Shown here piece after piece: positions 16,767 through 25,836 of a stretch of DNA of 64,000 nt. This DNA comes from Streptomyces microflavus (GTDB lineage Bacteria; Actinomycetota; Actinomycetes; Streptomycetales; Streptomycetaceae), in the NCBI RefSeq assembly GCF_014650075.1, contig NZ_BMUG01000010.1, positions 1 to 64,000 of the forward strand, written 5' to 3'. The translations under genes and the position numbers were made by a program. The notes under the pieces are model-generated. The model worked only from the letters and a program-made list of their open reading frames with translations, did not search any database and had not been told where the DNA came from. Every line of letters starts with the position of its first letter. The first letter of the stretch is position 1.

Positions 16767-18554
16767 ATGGGCAAGACGAACACCACGGACACCGGCGCGG
16801 GCGCCACCGCGGCCGAGCGCGAGCAGGAGCGCGTCGACAGCGCGGCCGGCGAGCGGCTCTCCACCGCGCCCCGCGAGGAGCGGCCCGAGACCGGGCCCCA
16901 GACGGGTACCGGCGTCCCCGCCATGGGGGTGGTCGGCTGGATCCGCTGGTTCTGGCGCCAGCTCACCTCGATGCGGGTCGCGCTGATCCTGCTGTTCCTG
17001 CTCTCCCTCGGCGCCATCCCCGGCTCGCTGATCCCGCAGACCAGCGTGGACGACCTGAAGGTCCAGAACTTCAAGGACCAGCACACCACGCTCTCCCCGA
17101 TCTACGAGAAGTTCCAGCTCTTCGACGTCTACAGCTCGGTGTGGTTCTCCGCGATCTACATCCTGCTGTTCGTCTCCCTCATCGGCTGCATCGTGCCGCG
17201 CACCGGCCAGTTCGTCGGCCAGCTCCGCAGCCGCCCGCCGGGCGCCCCGAAGCGGCTGACCCGGCTGCCCGCGTACACCACCTGGCGCACGGAGGCCGGG
17301 CCCGAGGAGGTCCGCGAGGCGGCCCTCGGCGTGCTGGGCAAGCGGCGCTTCCGGACCCACACGGTGGGCGACGCGGTCGCCGCCGAGAAGGGCTACCTCC
17401 GTGAGGCCGGGAACCTGGTCTTCCACGTCGCACTGATCGTGATGCTGGTGGCCTTCGCCGCCGGGCAGCTCTTCAAGTCCGAGGGCGGCAAGCTGGTCGT
17501 GGAGGGCGACGGCTTCGCCAACACGCTGACCCAGTACGACGACTTCAAGTCCGGCTCGCTCTACGACACGGACTCGCTGGCCCCCTTCAGCTTCGTCCTG
17601 GACGACTTCGTCGGCACGTACGAGGAGAGCGGCCCGCAGCGCGGCACGCCCCGCACCTTCGAGGCCCGGGTGAAGTACACCGAGGGCGTCGAGGGGCCCG
17701 AGCGCAAGGGCGTCATCCGCGTCAACGAGCCGCTCGTCGTGGACGGCACCAAGGTCTATCTCATCGCCCACGGCTACGCCCCGGTCGTCACCGTCCGGGA
17801 CGGCAAGGGCAAGGTCGTCTCGCGGAACTCCGTACCGCTGCTGCCGATCGACAACAACATCACCTCCACCGGTGCCATCAAGGTGATGGACGGCTACCGG
17901 GACAAGAACGGCGTCAAGACGCAGCTCGGCTTCAAGGCCTTCTTCGTGCCCACCTTCGCGGGCGAGGGCAAGGGCCAGATGTTCTCGCAGTTCCCCGGGG
18001 CGGAGTACCCGGTGCTGGCGCTGAGCGCCTACAGCGGCTCCCTCGGGGTGGACTCCGGCCTGCCGCAGAACGTCTACCAGCTCGACACGTCCAAGATGAA
18101 TGAGTTCAAGAACGAGGACGACGAGCTGCTCAAGAAGATGCTGCGCCCCGGTGAGAAGCTGGACCTGCCCGACGGCGGCGGCTCGATCACCTTCGACGGC
18201 ATCGAGGAGTGGGCGAGCTTCCAGATCTCGCAGCAGCCGGGCAACGGCCTCGCGCTCGGCGGCGCCGTCGCCGCCATCGCCGGACTCGCCGCCTCGCTGT
18301 TCATCCAGCGCCGCCGGGTCTGGGTCCGGGCGGTCCGGGGCGCCGACGGGGTGACCGTCGTGGAGATGGCGGGCCTCGGCCGCAGCGAGTCCGCGAAGCT
18401 CCCCGAGGAGCTGGGCGACCTCGCGGCCGCCCTGATCACGACGGCGCCGGTCGCGCCGGAGAAACCTGACGCGCCGGAGAATCCTGACACGAACGAGGCC
18501 GGGAGCCGGCCCGTACACCCTGCTGAAGCACCTGCCGAAGGGGCTGAGAAGTGA
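16767..18554 (+). CDS. resB: Cytochrome c biogenesis protein ResB
   Basis: ResB (Ccs1) forms the haem-delivery and ligation complex with CcsA in system II maturation. The 595-residue protein has a charged N-terminus, membrane helices (LILLFLLSLGAIPGSL, AIYILLFVSLIGCI, LVFHVALIVMLVAFAAGQL), a large extracytoplasmic domain of about 300 residues and a last helix (LALGGAVAAIAGLAASLF). The Pro/Glu-rich C-terminus is disordered. It begins 4 bp after ccdA and overlaps ccsB by 4 bp, so the set is one operon. Confidence 0.94.
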   Translation: MGKTNTTDTGAGATAAEREQERVDSAAGERLSTAPREERPETGPQTGTGVPAMGVVGWIRWFWRQLTSMRVALILLFLLSLGAIPGSLIPQTSVDDLKVQNFKDQHTTLSPIYEKFQLFDVYSSVWFSAIYILLFVSLIGCIVPRTGQFVGQLRSRPPGAPKRLTRLPAYTTWRTEAGPEEVREAALGVLGKRRFRTHTVGDAVAAEKGYLREAGNLVFHVALIVMLVAFAAGQLFKSEGGKLVVEGDGFANTLTQYDDFKSGSLYDTDSLAPFSFVLDDFVGTYEESGPQRGTPRTFEARVKYTEGVEGPERKGVIRVNEPLVVDGTKVYLIAHGYAPVVTVRDGKGKVVSRNSVPLLPIDNNITSTGAIKVMDGYRDKNGVKTQLGFKAFFVPTFAGEGKGQMFSQFPGAEYPVLALSAYSGSLGVDSGLPQNVYQLDTSKMNEFKNEDDELLKKMLRPGEKLDLPDGGGSITFDGIEEWASFQISQQPGNGLALGGAVAAIAGLAASLFIQRRRVWVRAVRGADGVTVVEMAGLGRSESAKLPEELGDLAAALITTAPVAPEKPDAPENPDTNEAGSRPVHPAEAPAEGAEK

Positions 18555-19624
18555 ATCTCGCCGCCGCAACCAACGAGAGCCTGGCGCACACCAGCAATGT
18601 GCTGATCTATTCGTCGATGGCCGTCTACACCCTGGCCTTCTTCGCGCACATCGCGGAGTGGGTCCTCGGCAGCCGCAGCAAGGTCGGCCGCACGGCCGCC
18701 GCGCTGTCCGGCGCGGCAGGCTCCGCCGCCGCCCCGGTGGTCGTCCAGGCCGGCTCCACCGCCGTGCTGGAGCGGCCGAAGGTCGTCACCCGCGCCGCCG
18801 CCGGCACCCGTGACGTGCCCGACGGGCCGGGCGCCGCGGGCGGCACGTTCAAGGGTGACCTGTGGGGCCGGATCGCGGTCTCGCTGACCGTGGTGGCCTT
18901 CGTCGTGGAGGCGGGCGGTGTCATCACCCGCGCCCTGTCGGTGCAGCGGGCCCCCTGGGCCAACATGTACGAGTTCTCGATCACCTTCTCCACCGTGGCG
19001 GTCGGCGCGTACCTGGTGCTGCTCGCGCTGAAGAAGAACGTCCGCTGGATCGGCCTCCCGCTGGTCACCACGGTCCTGCTGGACCTCGGCATCGCGGTCA
19101 CGACGCTCTACACCGACAGCGACCAGCTGGTGCCCGCACTGCACTCGTACTGGCTGTGGATCCACGTCTCGACCGCGATCATCTGCGGCGCCGTCTTCTA
19201 CCTCGGTGCGGTCGGCACGGTGCTCTACCTCTTCCGCGACAGCTACGAGAACAAGATCGCCTCCGGGGGTACGCCGGGGAAGTTCGCCGCCTCCGTCATG
19301 GAGCGGCTGCCCTCCGCGTCGTCGCTGGACAAGTTCGCGTACCGCATCAACGCGGCCGTCTTCCCGCTCTGGACGTTCACGATCATCGCGGGCGCGATCT
19401 GGGCGGGCGACGCCTGGGGCCGGTACTGGGGCTGGGACCCCAAGGAGGTCTGGTCCTTCATCACCTGGGTCGCCTACGCCGCCTACCTGCACGCCCGCGC
19501 CACGGCCGGCTGGAAGGGCCGCAAGGCCGCCTACCTTGCGCTCGTCGCCTTCGCCTGCTGGCTGTTCAACTACTACGGCGTGAACATCTTCGTCACCGGT
19601 CTGCACTCCTACGCCGGGGTCTGA
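18551..19624 (+). CDS. ccsB: c-type cytochrome biogenesis protein CcsB (CcsA family)
   Basis: A 357-residue polytopic haem-handling protein, partner of ResB. The tryptophan-rich haem-binding motif GRYWGWDPKEVWSFITW lies near residue 295. Conserved His are visible in VPALHSYW and at the C-terminal end. N-terminal helices are followed by a cytoplasmic Ala/Val loop of about 60 residues typical of actinobacterial versions. Together the cluster attaches haem to cytochrome c of the bc1 complex. Confidence 0.94.
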   Translation: MNLAAATNESLAHTSNVLIYSSMAVYTLAFFAHIAEWVLGSRSKVGRTAAALSGAAGSAAAPVVVQAGSTAVLERPKVVTRAAAGTRDVPDGPGAAGGTFKGDLWGRIAVSLTVVAFVVEAGGVITRALSVQRAPWANMYEFSITFSTVAVGAYLVLLALKKNVRWIGLPLVTTVLLDLGIAVTTLYTDSDQLVPALHSYWLWIHVSTAIICGAVFYLGAVGTVLYLFRDSYENKIASGGTPGKFAASVMERLPSASSLDKFAYRINAAVFPLWTFTIIAGAIWAGDAWGRYWGWDPKEVWSFITWVAYAAYLHARATAGWKGRKAAYLALVAFACWLFNYYGVNIFVTGLHSYAGV

Positions 19625-19637
19625 GACCGCGTACGTG

Positions 19638-19682
19638 CGAAGGCGCCCCGGACGGCATCCGAAACCGTCCGGGGCGCCTTCG
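19638..19682. terminator. Strong bidirectional terminator
   Basis: A perfect 18-bp stem (CGAAGGCGCCCCGGACGG and its complement) encloses a 9-base loop. It lies between the convergent ccsB and aldehyde dehydrogenase genes and can serve both. Confidence 0.85.
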
Positions 19683-19689
19683 TACGTCG

Positions 19690-21015
19690 TCAGCGCAGCG
19701 GGGTGTCCAGGACCGCCTTGCGGTGGCTGAACGTCTCCAGGGAGTAGCGGCCGTGGTAGCTGCCCATGCCGCTCTCGCCGACCCCGCCGAACGGCAGGTC
19801 CGAGACGGTCAGATGGGCCAGCGGCAGCCCGATGCCGACCCCGCCCGACGAGGTCTCGGCCAGCAGCCGCTCCCGTACGGCGGGGGAGTCGGTGAACGCG
19901 TACAGCGCCAGCGGCTTGTCCCGGTCGTTGATGAAGCCGATCGCCTCGTCCAGGCCGTCCACCGTGACCAGCGGCAGGATCGGGCCGAAGATCTCCTCGC
20001 CCATCACGGGCGCGTCCGGCGCCACATCGGCGAGGACGGTCGGCGCGATGTACTTCGTCTCCCGGTCGTGGGCGCCGCCGGTCACCGCGGTGCCGGAGCC
20101 GAGCAGGGCCGTCAGCCGGTCGAAGTGGCGCTCGTTCACGATCCGCCCGTACTCCGGGTGCTCGGCCGGGTCCGCCCCGAACAGCCCCTCCACCGCGGCC
20201 GCCAGCGCCTCTGCGAGGGCCGGGGCGGTCTCCGGGTCGGTCAGCACGTAGTCGGGGGCCACACAGGTCTGCCCGGCGTTGAGGAACTTCCCCGAGGCGA
20301 GCCGCCCGGCCACGGCCTTCAGGTCCGTACCCCGGTCGACGAAGACCGGGGACTTGCCGCCGAGCTCCAGGGTGACCGGGGTGAGGTGCTTGGCGGCGGC
20401 CGTCATGACGATCCGGCCGACCGTGCCGTTGCCGGTGTAGAAGATGTGGTCGAAGTGCTGCTCCAGCAGGGCGGTGGTCTCCTCGACCGCGCCCTCCACG
20501 ACCCCGACGGCGTCCGTGTCCAGATACCGCGGCAGCAGCCCGGCCACGGCGGCGGAGGTCGCGGGCGCCAGCTCGCTGGGCTTGACCACCACGCAGTTCC
20601 CGGACGCCAGGGCGCCCACGACGGGGGCGAGCAGCAGCTGCACCGGGTAGTTCCAGGGCGCGATGACCAGGACGACCCCCAGCGGGTCCAGCACGGTGTG
20701 CGCGGTGGCACCGGTGGGGGCGAGGTGCGGCGGTACGGGGGCGGGCTCGGGCCGCAGCCAGTCGGCGAGGTGCTCCAGCGTGTGGTCGATCTCCCGGACC
20801 GTGAAGTCGATCTCGGTCCGGTACGCCTCCTTGCGGCTCTTGCCCAGGTCGGCGCGGAGGGCCGCCGCGAGGTCGTCCCCGTGCTCGGTGAGCAGGGCGC
20901 GCAGCCGCTCCAGCTGCCCGGTGCGCCAGGCGAGGTCCTTGGTGCGGCCGGTGCGGAAGGTGGCGCGGAGGCGGGCGACGAGCTCGGCAGGGGACTCGGC
21001 GGGCGTTTCGGACAT
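19690..21015 (-). CDS. Aldehyde dehydrogenase family protein
   Basis: A 441-residue NAD(P)-dependent aldehyde dehydrogenase. WNYPVQLLLAP forms the nucleotide site, TLELGGKSPVFVD holds the general-base Glu, and NAGQTCVAPDY holds the catalytic Cys near residue 250. The short length and lack of an N-terminal extension match class 3-like (ALDH3) enzymes for fatty or aromatic aldehydes. The substrate is unknown. It is monocistronic and ends at the shared terminator. Confidence 0.92.
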   Translation of the reverse strand: MSETPAESPAELVARLRATFRTGRTKDLAWRTGQLERLRALLTEHGDDLAAALRADLGKSRKEAYRTEIDFTVREIDHTLEHLADWLRPEPAPVPPHLAPTGATAHTVLDPLGVVLVIAPWNYPVQLLLAPVVGALASGNCVVVKPSELAPATSAAVAGLLPRYLDTDAVGVVEGAVEETTALLEQHFDHIFYTGNGTVGRIVMTAAAKHLTPVTLELGGKSPVFVDRGTDLKAVAGRLASGKFLNAGQTCVAPDYVLTDPETAPALAEALAAAVEGLFGADPAEHPEYGRIVNERHFDRLTALLGSGTAVTGGAHDRETKYIAPTVLADVAPDAPVMGEEIFGPILPLVTVDGLDEAIGFINDRDKPLALYAFTDSPAVRERLLAETSSGGVGIGLPLAHLTVSDLPFGGVGESGMGSYHGRYSLETFSHRKAVLDTPLR

Positions 21016-21144
21016 GTGGGGGGCTCCTCAGGAGGGTGACGCGTGCGGTGCCTGCGTTACCCCTTCGAGGATGGCCGAAGCCACCCCCGGGACGCGCCCA
21101 CCGCGCCGGTCGGAAAGATCACCCCTGCCCGGAGGAATAGCCCG

Positions 21145-21549
21145 TCAGGAAGTGGGCGGGGTCTTGTCGTCGGGGCCCGTACCGCCGTTGCGGCGCTTGA
21201 GCTCCTCCTCGGCCTCGGCCTTCCTGGACTCCGCCTCCGCCTCGGCCTTCCTGGCGTCCTTGTCGTCCTTGAGCGACTTCAGGAAGTCGGGGTTGTCGTC
21301 CGGGGCCACCCACTGCTGCCGCCTGCCCCGCTGCCACGAGGAGGGGCCGGTGCCGGTGCCGGTGGCCGCGTTGCGGCGGGCCTTGCCGGCGACGAGCCAC
21401 ACAACCGGGCCGACGATCCAGAACAGCAGGATGATGAAGACCCAGGCGATCTTCGGAAGATGCTTGGTGTCCTCCTCCGAGGTGTTCAGGCAGTCGATGA
21501 ACGCGTAGATCGTCAGAGCCAGCGGGACGATGAACAACAGGGCTCTCAT
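21145..21549 (-). CDS. PLDc_N-domain membrane protein
   Basis: A 134-residue protein. Two helices (LLFIVPLALTIYAFIDCL and IAWVFIILLFWIVGPVVWLVAG) form the phospholipase D N-terminal (PLDc_N) membrane module, found alone in many actinobacteria. The cytoplasmic tail is charged and Lys/Glu/Ala-rich, likely a short coiled coil. No PLD catalytic domain is present. Such proteins may be cell-envelope accessory factors; the function is unknown. Confidence 0.78.
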   Translation of the reverse strand: MRALLFIVPLALTIYAFIDCLNTSEEDTKHLPKIAWVFIILLFWIVGPVVWLVAGKARRNAATGTGTGPSSWQRGRRQQWVAPDDNPDFLKSLKDDKDARKAEAEAESRKAEAEEELKRRNGGTGPDDKTPPTS

Positions 21550-21692
21550 GGTGCGTCCCCCAGTGAGCGGCGGCGGGGCTCGGTGTTTCCCCGGTGTCGC
21601 GGCCAGGGTACCGGCTGGCCGCCGCCGATCCGGGGCCCGGCGGCGGGGAGCCCCGGCGGGGCCGGGCGGAGGGGGATGACAAACTGGACCGC

Positions 21693-23150
21693 ATGGCTTA
21701 CGACGATCTCCGCTCCCTGCTCCGGGCTCTTGAACGCGATGGTGATCTCAAGCGCGTCAAGGCCGAGGTCGATCCCTACCTGGAGGTCGGTGAGATCGTC
21801 GACCGGGTGAACAAGGCGGGCGGCCCCGCCCTGCTGTTCGAGAACGTCAAGGGGTCCTCGATGCCCCTGGCCATGAACGTCTTCGGCACCGACCGGCGCC
21901 TGCTCAAGGCCCTCGGGCTGAAGTCGTACAGCGACATCAGCGACAAGATCGGCGGGCTGCTCAAGCCGGAACTGCCGCAGGGCTTCGTCGGCGTACGGGA
22001 GGCCTTCGGCAAGCTCGGCTCGATGGTCCACGTACCGCCGAAGAAGGTGAAGTCGGACGACGCGCCGGTCCAGGAGGTCGTGCTGACGGGCGACGACGTC
22101 GACCTGGACCAGCTGCCCGCGCTCTTCACCTGGCCCGGCGACGGAGGCTCCTTCTTCAACCTGGGCCTCACCCACACCAAGCACCCCGAGACCGGCATCC
22201 GGAACCTGGGGCTCTACCGGCTCCAGCGCCACGACAAGCGCACGATCGGGATGCACTGGCAGATCCACAAGGACTCCGCCAACCACTACCAGGTCGCCGC
22301 CCGGCGCGGTGAGCGGCTGCCCGTCGCCATCGCCTTCGGGTGCCCGCCCGCCGTGACGTACGCCTCCACCGCGCCGCTGCCCGGGGACATCGACGAGTAC
22401 CTCTTCGCCGGGTTCGTCCAGGGCAAGCGGATCGAGATGGTCGACTGCAAGACCGTGCCGCTCCAGGTCCCCGCCCAGGCCGAGGTCGTCATCGAGGGGT
22501 GGCTGGAGCCGGGCGAGATGCTGCCGGAGGGCCCGTTCGGGGACCACACCGGCTTCTACACCCCGCAGGAACCGTTCCCCGCACTGACCATCGACTGCGT
22601 CACCATGCGGAAGCGGCCGCTGCTCCAGTCCATCGTGGTGGGCCGGCCGCCGACCGAGGACGGGCCGCTGGGCCGGGCCACGGAGCGGTTCTTCCTGCCG
22701 CTGCTGAAGATCATCGTGCCGGACATCGTGGACTACCACCTCCCCGAGGCGGGCGGTTTCCACAACTGCGCGATCGTCTCGATCGACAAGAAGTACCCGA
22801 AGCACGCGCAGAAGGTGATGAGCGCGATCTGGGGCGCGCACATGATGTCGCTGACCAAGCTGATCGTGGTCGTCGACTCCGACTGCGACGTGCACGATCT
22901 GCACGAGGTCGCCTGGCGGGCGCTCGGCAACACCGACTACGCCCGGGACCTGACGGTCACCGAGGGCCCGGTCGACCACCTGGACCACGCCTCCTACCAG
23001 CAGTTCTGGGGCGGCAAGGCGGGCATCGACGCCACCCGGAAGCTGCCCACGGAGGGCTACACCCGGGACGGGGGCTGGCCGGAGATGGTCGAGTCCGACC
23101 CGGAGACGGCGGCGAAGGTCGACCGCCGCTGGAAGGAGTACGGACTGTGA
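21693..23150 (+). CDS. mqnL: UbiD-type menaquinone biosynthesis decarboxylase (futalosine route)
   Basis: A 485-residue UbiD-family decarboxylase. UbiD enzymes use prenylated FMN made by a UbiX partner. Family landmarks include NLGLYRLQ, MHWQIHKDSANH, EGPFGDHTGFY and the E-x-x-R-type active-site region. In S. coelicolor the homologous UbiD/UbiA/UbiX trio was proposed to act after 1,4-dihydroxy-6-naphthoate in the futalosine menaquinone pathway. The stop overlaps the GTG of the UbiA gene, and the UbiX gene lies about 1.7 kb on, which supports this assignment over ubiquinone synthesis. Confidence 0.9.
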   Translation: MAYDDLRSLLRALERDGDLKRVKAEVDPYLEVGEIVDRVNKAGGPALLFENVKGSSMPLAMNVFGTDRRLLKALGLKSYSDISDKIGGLLKPELPQGFVGVREAFGKLGSMVHVPPKKVKSDDAPVQEVVLTGDDVDLDQLPALFTWPGDGGSFFNLGLTHTKHPETGIRNLGLYRLQRHDKRTIGMHWQIHKDSANHYQVAARRGERLPVAIAFGCPPAVTYASTAPLPGDIDEYLFAGFVQGKRIEMVDCKTVPLQVPAQAEVVIEGWLEPGEMLPEGPFGDHTGFYTPQEPFPALTIDCVTMRKRPLLQSIVVGRPPTEDGPLGRATERFFLPLLKIIVPDIVDYHLPEAGGFHNCAIVSIDKKYPKHAQKVMSAIWGAHMMSLTKLIVVVDSDCDVHDLHEVAWRALGNTDYARDLTVTEGPVDHLDHASYQQFWGGKAGIDATRKLPTEGYTRDGGWPEMVESDPETAAKVDRRWKEYGL

Positions 23151-24088
23151 GCAGTGCGGCAGAGGCGGCGGCGTCCGTACCCGGTTCCGCGCCGTCGGAC
23201 AGCTCGGACAGCTCGAACAGCAAGGTGAAGTCGTTTCTGCGGCTGGTGATGATCGAGCACTCGGTCTTCGCGCTGCCCTTCGCCTACATCGCCGCGCTGA
23301 CCGCGATGTTCCAGCTCGACGGCACGATCCACTGGGGCGTCCTGCTGCTCGTCACGCTCGCGATGGTGGGGCTGCGGACGTTCGCCATGGCCGCCAACCG
23401 GATCATCGACCGGGAGATCGACGCCCGTAACCCGCGCACCGCGGGCCGCGAGCTGGTCACCGGTGCGGTGTCGGTGCGGTCGGCGTGGACGGGGGCGCTC
23501 GTCGCGCTCGCGGTCTTCCTGGGAGCCGCCGCCCTGCTCAACCCGCTCTGCCTGGTGCTGGCGCCGCTCGCGGTGGTGCCGATGGTGGTCTATCCGTACG
23601 GCAAGCGGTTCACGAACTTCCCGCACGCGATCCTGGGGCTCGCGCAGGCCATCGGGCCGATCGGCGCGTGGCTCGCGGTGACCGGCAGCTGGTCGTGGGA
23701 CGCGGTGATCCTGGGGCTGGCCGTCGGCATCTGGATCGGTGGCTTCGACCTGATCTTCGCCTGCCAGGACGTCCAGGCGGACCGGGCCCACGGGGTGCTC
23801 TCCTTCCCGGCGCGCTTCGGTATCCCGGCGGCGCTCTGGGGCGCGCGGGTCTGTCACGTGATCACGACGGGGCTGCTGGTCTGGTTCGGCCTGGCGACGG
23901 ACGCCGAGGTCTTCTACTGGATCGGCATGGTGATCGTCGCGGTGGCGTTCGTCTACGAGCACCGGGTGGTGCGGCCGCACGACCTGTCCCGGCTGAACCG
24001 CGCCTTCTTCTCCGTCAACGGCTTCATCGGCATGGCGCTCTTCGCCTGCGCCCTGCTCGACCTGCTGCTGCGCGGCCTGACCCCGTAA
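23147..24088 (+). CDS. mqnP: UbiA-family prenyltransferase of the futalosine pathway
   Basis: A 313-residue polytopic membrane enzyme that attaches a polyprenyl chain to a 6-naphthoate ring. The two Asp-rich Mg-diphosphate motifs are visible: NRIIDREIDARNPRT and DLIFACQDVQADRAHG. A Ser/Ala-rich cytoplasmic N-terminus of about 25 residues precedes the first helix. The GTG start overlaps the mqnL stop (GTGA), indicating coupled translation. The assignment rests on family and position in the menaquinone cluster. Confidence 0.92.
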   Translation: MSSAAEAAASVPGSAPSDSSDSSNSKVKSFLRLVMIEHSVFALPFAYIAALTAMFQLDGTIHWGVLLLVTLAMVGLRTFAMAANRIIDREIDARNPRTAGRELVTGAVSVRSAWTGALVALAVFLGAAALLNPLCLVLAPLAVVPMVVYPYGKRFTNFPHAILGLAQAIGPIGAWLAVTGSWSWDAVILGLAVGIWIGGFDLIFACQDVQADRAHGVLSFPARFGIPAALWGARVCHVITTGLLVWFGLATDAEVFYWIGMVIVAVAFVYEHRVVRPHDLSRLNRAFFSVNGFIGMALFACALLDLLLRGLTP

Positions 24089-24112
24089 CGGGGCCGCTGC
24101 CGGGCGGGTGGC

Positions 24113-24745
24113 TCAGACGGTGACCAGGTTGTCCGGGCCGCGGCGCGCGGGCGGGCGGCGGAAGAAGAAGGCCGCCGCCACGCCGCCCATCAGCCCGAAG
24201 AGGTGGCCCTGCCAGCTGACGCCCGAGTCGGTGGGCAGGACGCCCCAGAGCAGCGAGCCGTAGACCACGGCGACGCCGATGCCTATCAGGACGTCCCAGG
24301 GGCGCCGGTCCACGAAGCCGCGGACCAGCAGATAGCCCAGCAGCCCGAAGACCACGCCGGAGGCGCCGAGCGTCACCGTGAACGCGGGGGCGGTCAGCCA
24401 GACACCGACGCCGCTGACCAGGATGATCGTCACGACGACGGCGGCGAATCTGCGCAGCCCGCCGAGGGCGGCGATGAAGCCGAGGACCAGCAGCGGGACG
24501 CTGTTGGAGGCGACGTGCTCCCAGCCGCTGTGCAGGAACGCGGCGGGCACCACGTCACGCAGCTCCGCCATCTCGCGCGGGCTGATGCCATAGGTGTCGA
24601 GTGCGTGTCCGGTCGCCACGTCGATCCCTTCGAGGATCCACAGCAGAGCGACCCAGCCCACCATCAGGATGCCGGCCGTGAGCGCCCGTGCGCCGCCGGT
24701 CGTGGTGGAGCCGGTGTTGCGGTCGGTTGTCCAGTAGTCGCCCAT
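24113..24745 (-). CDS. Rhomboid family intramembrane serine protease
   Basis: About 210 residues with six predicted helices. The catalytic Ser lies in LGASGVVFGL and the His in WQGHLFGLMGG; HSGWEHVASN matches the oxyanion-region HxxxN motif. Rhomboids cleave membrane proteins within or near the bilayer; the substrate is unknown. It lies antisense between mqnP and mqnM. The internal ATG at 24745 is chosen because a purine-rich stretch precedes it; the in-frame ATG at 24775 remains possible. Confidence 0.88.
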   Translation of the reverse strand: MGDYWTTDRNTGSTTTGGARALTAGILMVGWVALLWILEGIDVATGHALDTYGISPREMAELRDVVPAAFLHSGWEHVASNSVPLLVLGFIAALGGLRRFAAVVVTIILVSGVGVWLTAPAFTVTLGASGVVFGLLGYLLVRGFVDRRPWDVLIGIGVAVVYGSLLWGVLPTDSGVSWQGHLFGLMGGVAAAFFFRRPPARRGPDNLVTV

Positions 24746-24834
24746 GGTCTGCCCCTGCCCCCGGGTTGCCGTCATCTGTGGAACGTCCCGGGCCGCCGCC
24801 CGGTTCCGGGTGCGGGGTGCCGGGGTGTGCCGGA

Positions 24835-24840
24835 TAGGCT
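24835..24840 (+). promoter_or_regulatory. Candidate -10 box of a leaderless mqnM promoter
   Basis: TAGGCT ends 7 nt before the GTG of the UbiX gene, placing the transcript start at or beside the start codon. No ribosome site precedes that codon. The -35 region is weak, so this is a prediction. Confidence 0.4.
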
Positions 24841-24847
24841 CGCTGAT

Positions 24848-25549
24848 GTGGAATCCGGGACTTCAGTGACTCATCAGCAGCGGCGGCCTTGGATTGTCGG
24901 GGTATCCGGTGCTTCGGGGACCCCGTTCGCGGCGGCCGTCCTGCGCGGGCTGCTGGCGGGCGGTGAGAGTGTGGACCTGGTGGTGAGCCGGGCCTCGCGG
25001 CTCACCCTGCTGGACGAGACCGGCATCGCGTTCCGGGACGGGCACTGGCGCGAGGACCTGCGCTGTTGGCTGGAACGTGGCGCCGACGGGAAGCCGGACG
25101 CCTTCGCGGTGGGCGATGCGGAGCTGGAGCGCGTACGCCACTGGCCGGCCGGTGATCTGGCCGCCGGGCCGTCCTCCGGGTCGTACCCGGCGAAGGGGAT
25201 GCTCATCGTGCCGGCCTCGACGGCCTGTGTGGCCGGAGTGGCGCTCGGTCTGTCGAAGGATCTGCTCCAGCGGGCCGCGAGCGTGACGCTCAAGGAGCGC
25301 CGCCCGCTCGTCGTCGCGGTGCGTGAGACCCCGCTGAGCGGCCAGACGCTGAAGCAGATGGTGGCCCTGGACGAGGCGGGCGCGGTCGTGCTGCCCGCCT
25401 CTCCGGCGTTCTACGCGGGCGCGACGCACATCCAGGACCTGGTGGACTTCGTCGCGGGGCGGGTGCTGGACGCGGCCGGGGTGGAACACCGGCTGTACCG
25501 CCGCTGGGAGGGAGAGCTCGGTGGCGGCTCCCGCAGCCCGGGTGTGTGA
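24848..25549 (+). CDS. mqnM: UbiX-type flavin prenyltransferase
   Basis: A 233-residue UbiX-family enzyme that makes prenyl-FMN, the cofactor of UbiD decarboxylases. WIVGVSGASGTPFAAAVLRGL is the FMN-binding start, PASTACVAGVALGLSKDLLQRAA the active-site loop, and KERRPLVVAVRETPLS the phosphate-binding segment. The GTG at 24848 is supported by the -10 box above; a second in-frame GTG lies at 24866. With mqnL it forms the expected decarboxylase pair. Confidence 0.9.
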   Translation: MESGTSVTHQQRRPWIVGVSGASGTPFAAAVLRGLLAGGESVDLVVSRASRLTLLDETGIAFRDGHWREDLRCWLERGADGKPDAFAVGDAELERVRHWPAGDLAAGPSSGSYPAKGMLIVPASTACVAGVALGLSKDLLQRAASVTLKERRPLVVAVRETPLSGQTLKQMVALDEAGAVVLPASPAFYAGATHIQDLVDFVAGRVLDAAGVEHRLYRRWEGELGGGSRSPGV

Positions 25550-25568
25550 GCGGACCGAAGGGTCCCGG

Positions 25569-25703
25569 TCAGCGCTTCTTGGTGGTGCGCGGGGCGCGGG
25601 TCCTGTCGACGCGGTGCGCGGCGGCGGGCTGGTGGGCACGCGAGCGGTTGGCCAGGTCCTGCAGCTCGCGCATCCGGGCGTAGGCCATCTCGATCGTGTA
25701 CAC
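25569..25703 (-). CDS. Small basic protein, unknown
   Basis: A 44-residue Arg/Ala-rich peptide (YTIEMAYARMRELQDLANRS then a basic tail ending KKR). CAGGAG lies 11 nt before the GTG at 25703; longer in-frame starts overlap that site or run through AT-richer intergenic sequence. The N-terminal half looks like one amphipathic helix. It is divergent from the Lrp gene and probably shares its control region. Function unknown. Confidence 0.55.
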   Translation of the reverse strand: MYTIEMAYARMRELQDLANRSRAHQPAAAHRVDRTRAPRTTKKR

Positions 25704-25757
25704 GGTGAAGTTCACTCCTGAAGATTCGAAAGCATTTCTTGGATGTTCTAGAAGATT

Positions 25758-25777
25758 TGCAGGGTCTGAGCCCTGCA
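25758..25777. promoter_or_regulatory. Inverted repeat in the divergent Lrp control region
   Basis: A perfect 7-bp stem (TGCAGGG...CCCTGCA) with a 6-base spacer lies midway between the small basic gene and the Lrp gene. A nearby TTCTAGAA palindrome (25746-25753) adds symmetry. It could be an operator or a hairpin. Confidence 0.45.
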
Positions 25778-25787
25778 TGCCTTAGAT

Positions 25788-25799
25788 TCTACACGTAGA
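25788..25799. promoter_or_regulatory. Candidate Lrp autoregulatory operator
   Basis: TCTACACGTAGA is an inverted repeat (TCTAC/GTAGA, 2-bp gap) 38 bp before the Lrp start. Lrp/AsnC proteins usually bind such short imperfect palindromes at their own promoters. Confidence 0.45.
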
Positions 25800-25836
25800 C
25801 TCGCGGTACTGCTGAACAATGGAAGGTTTCAGTCAT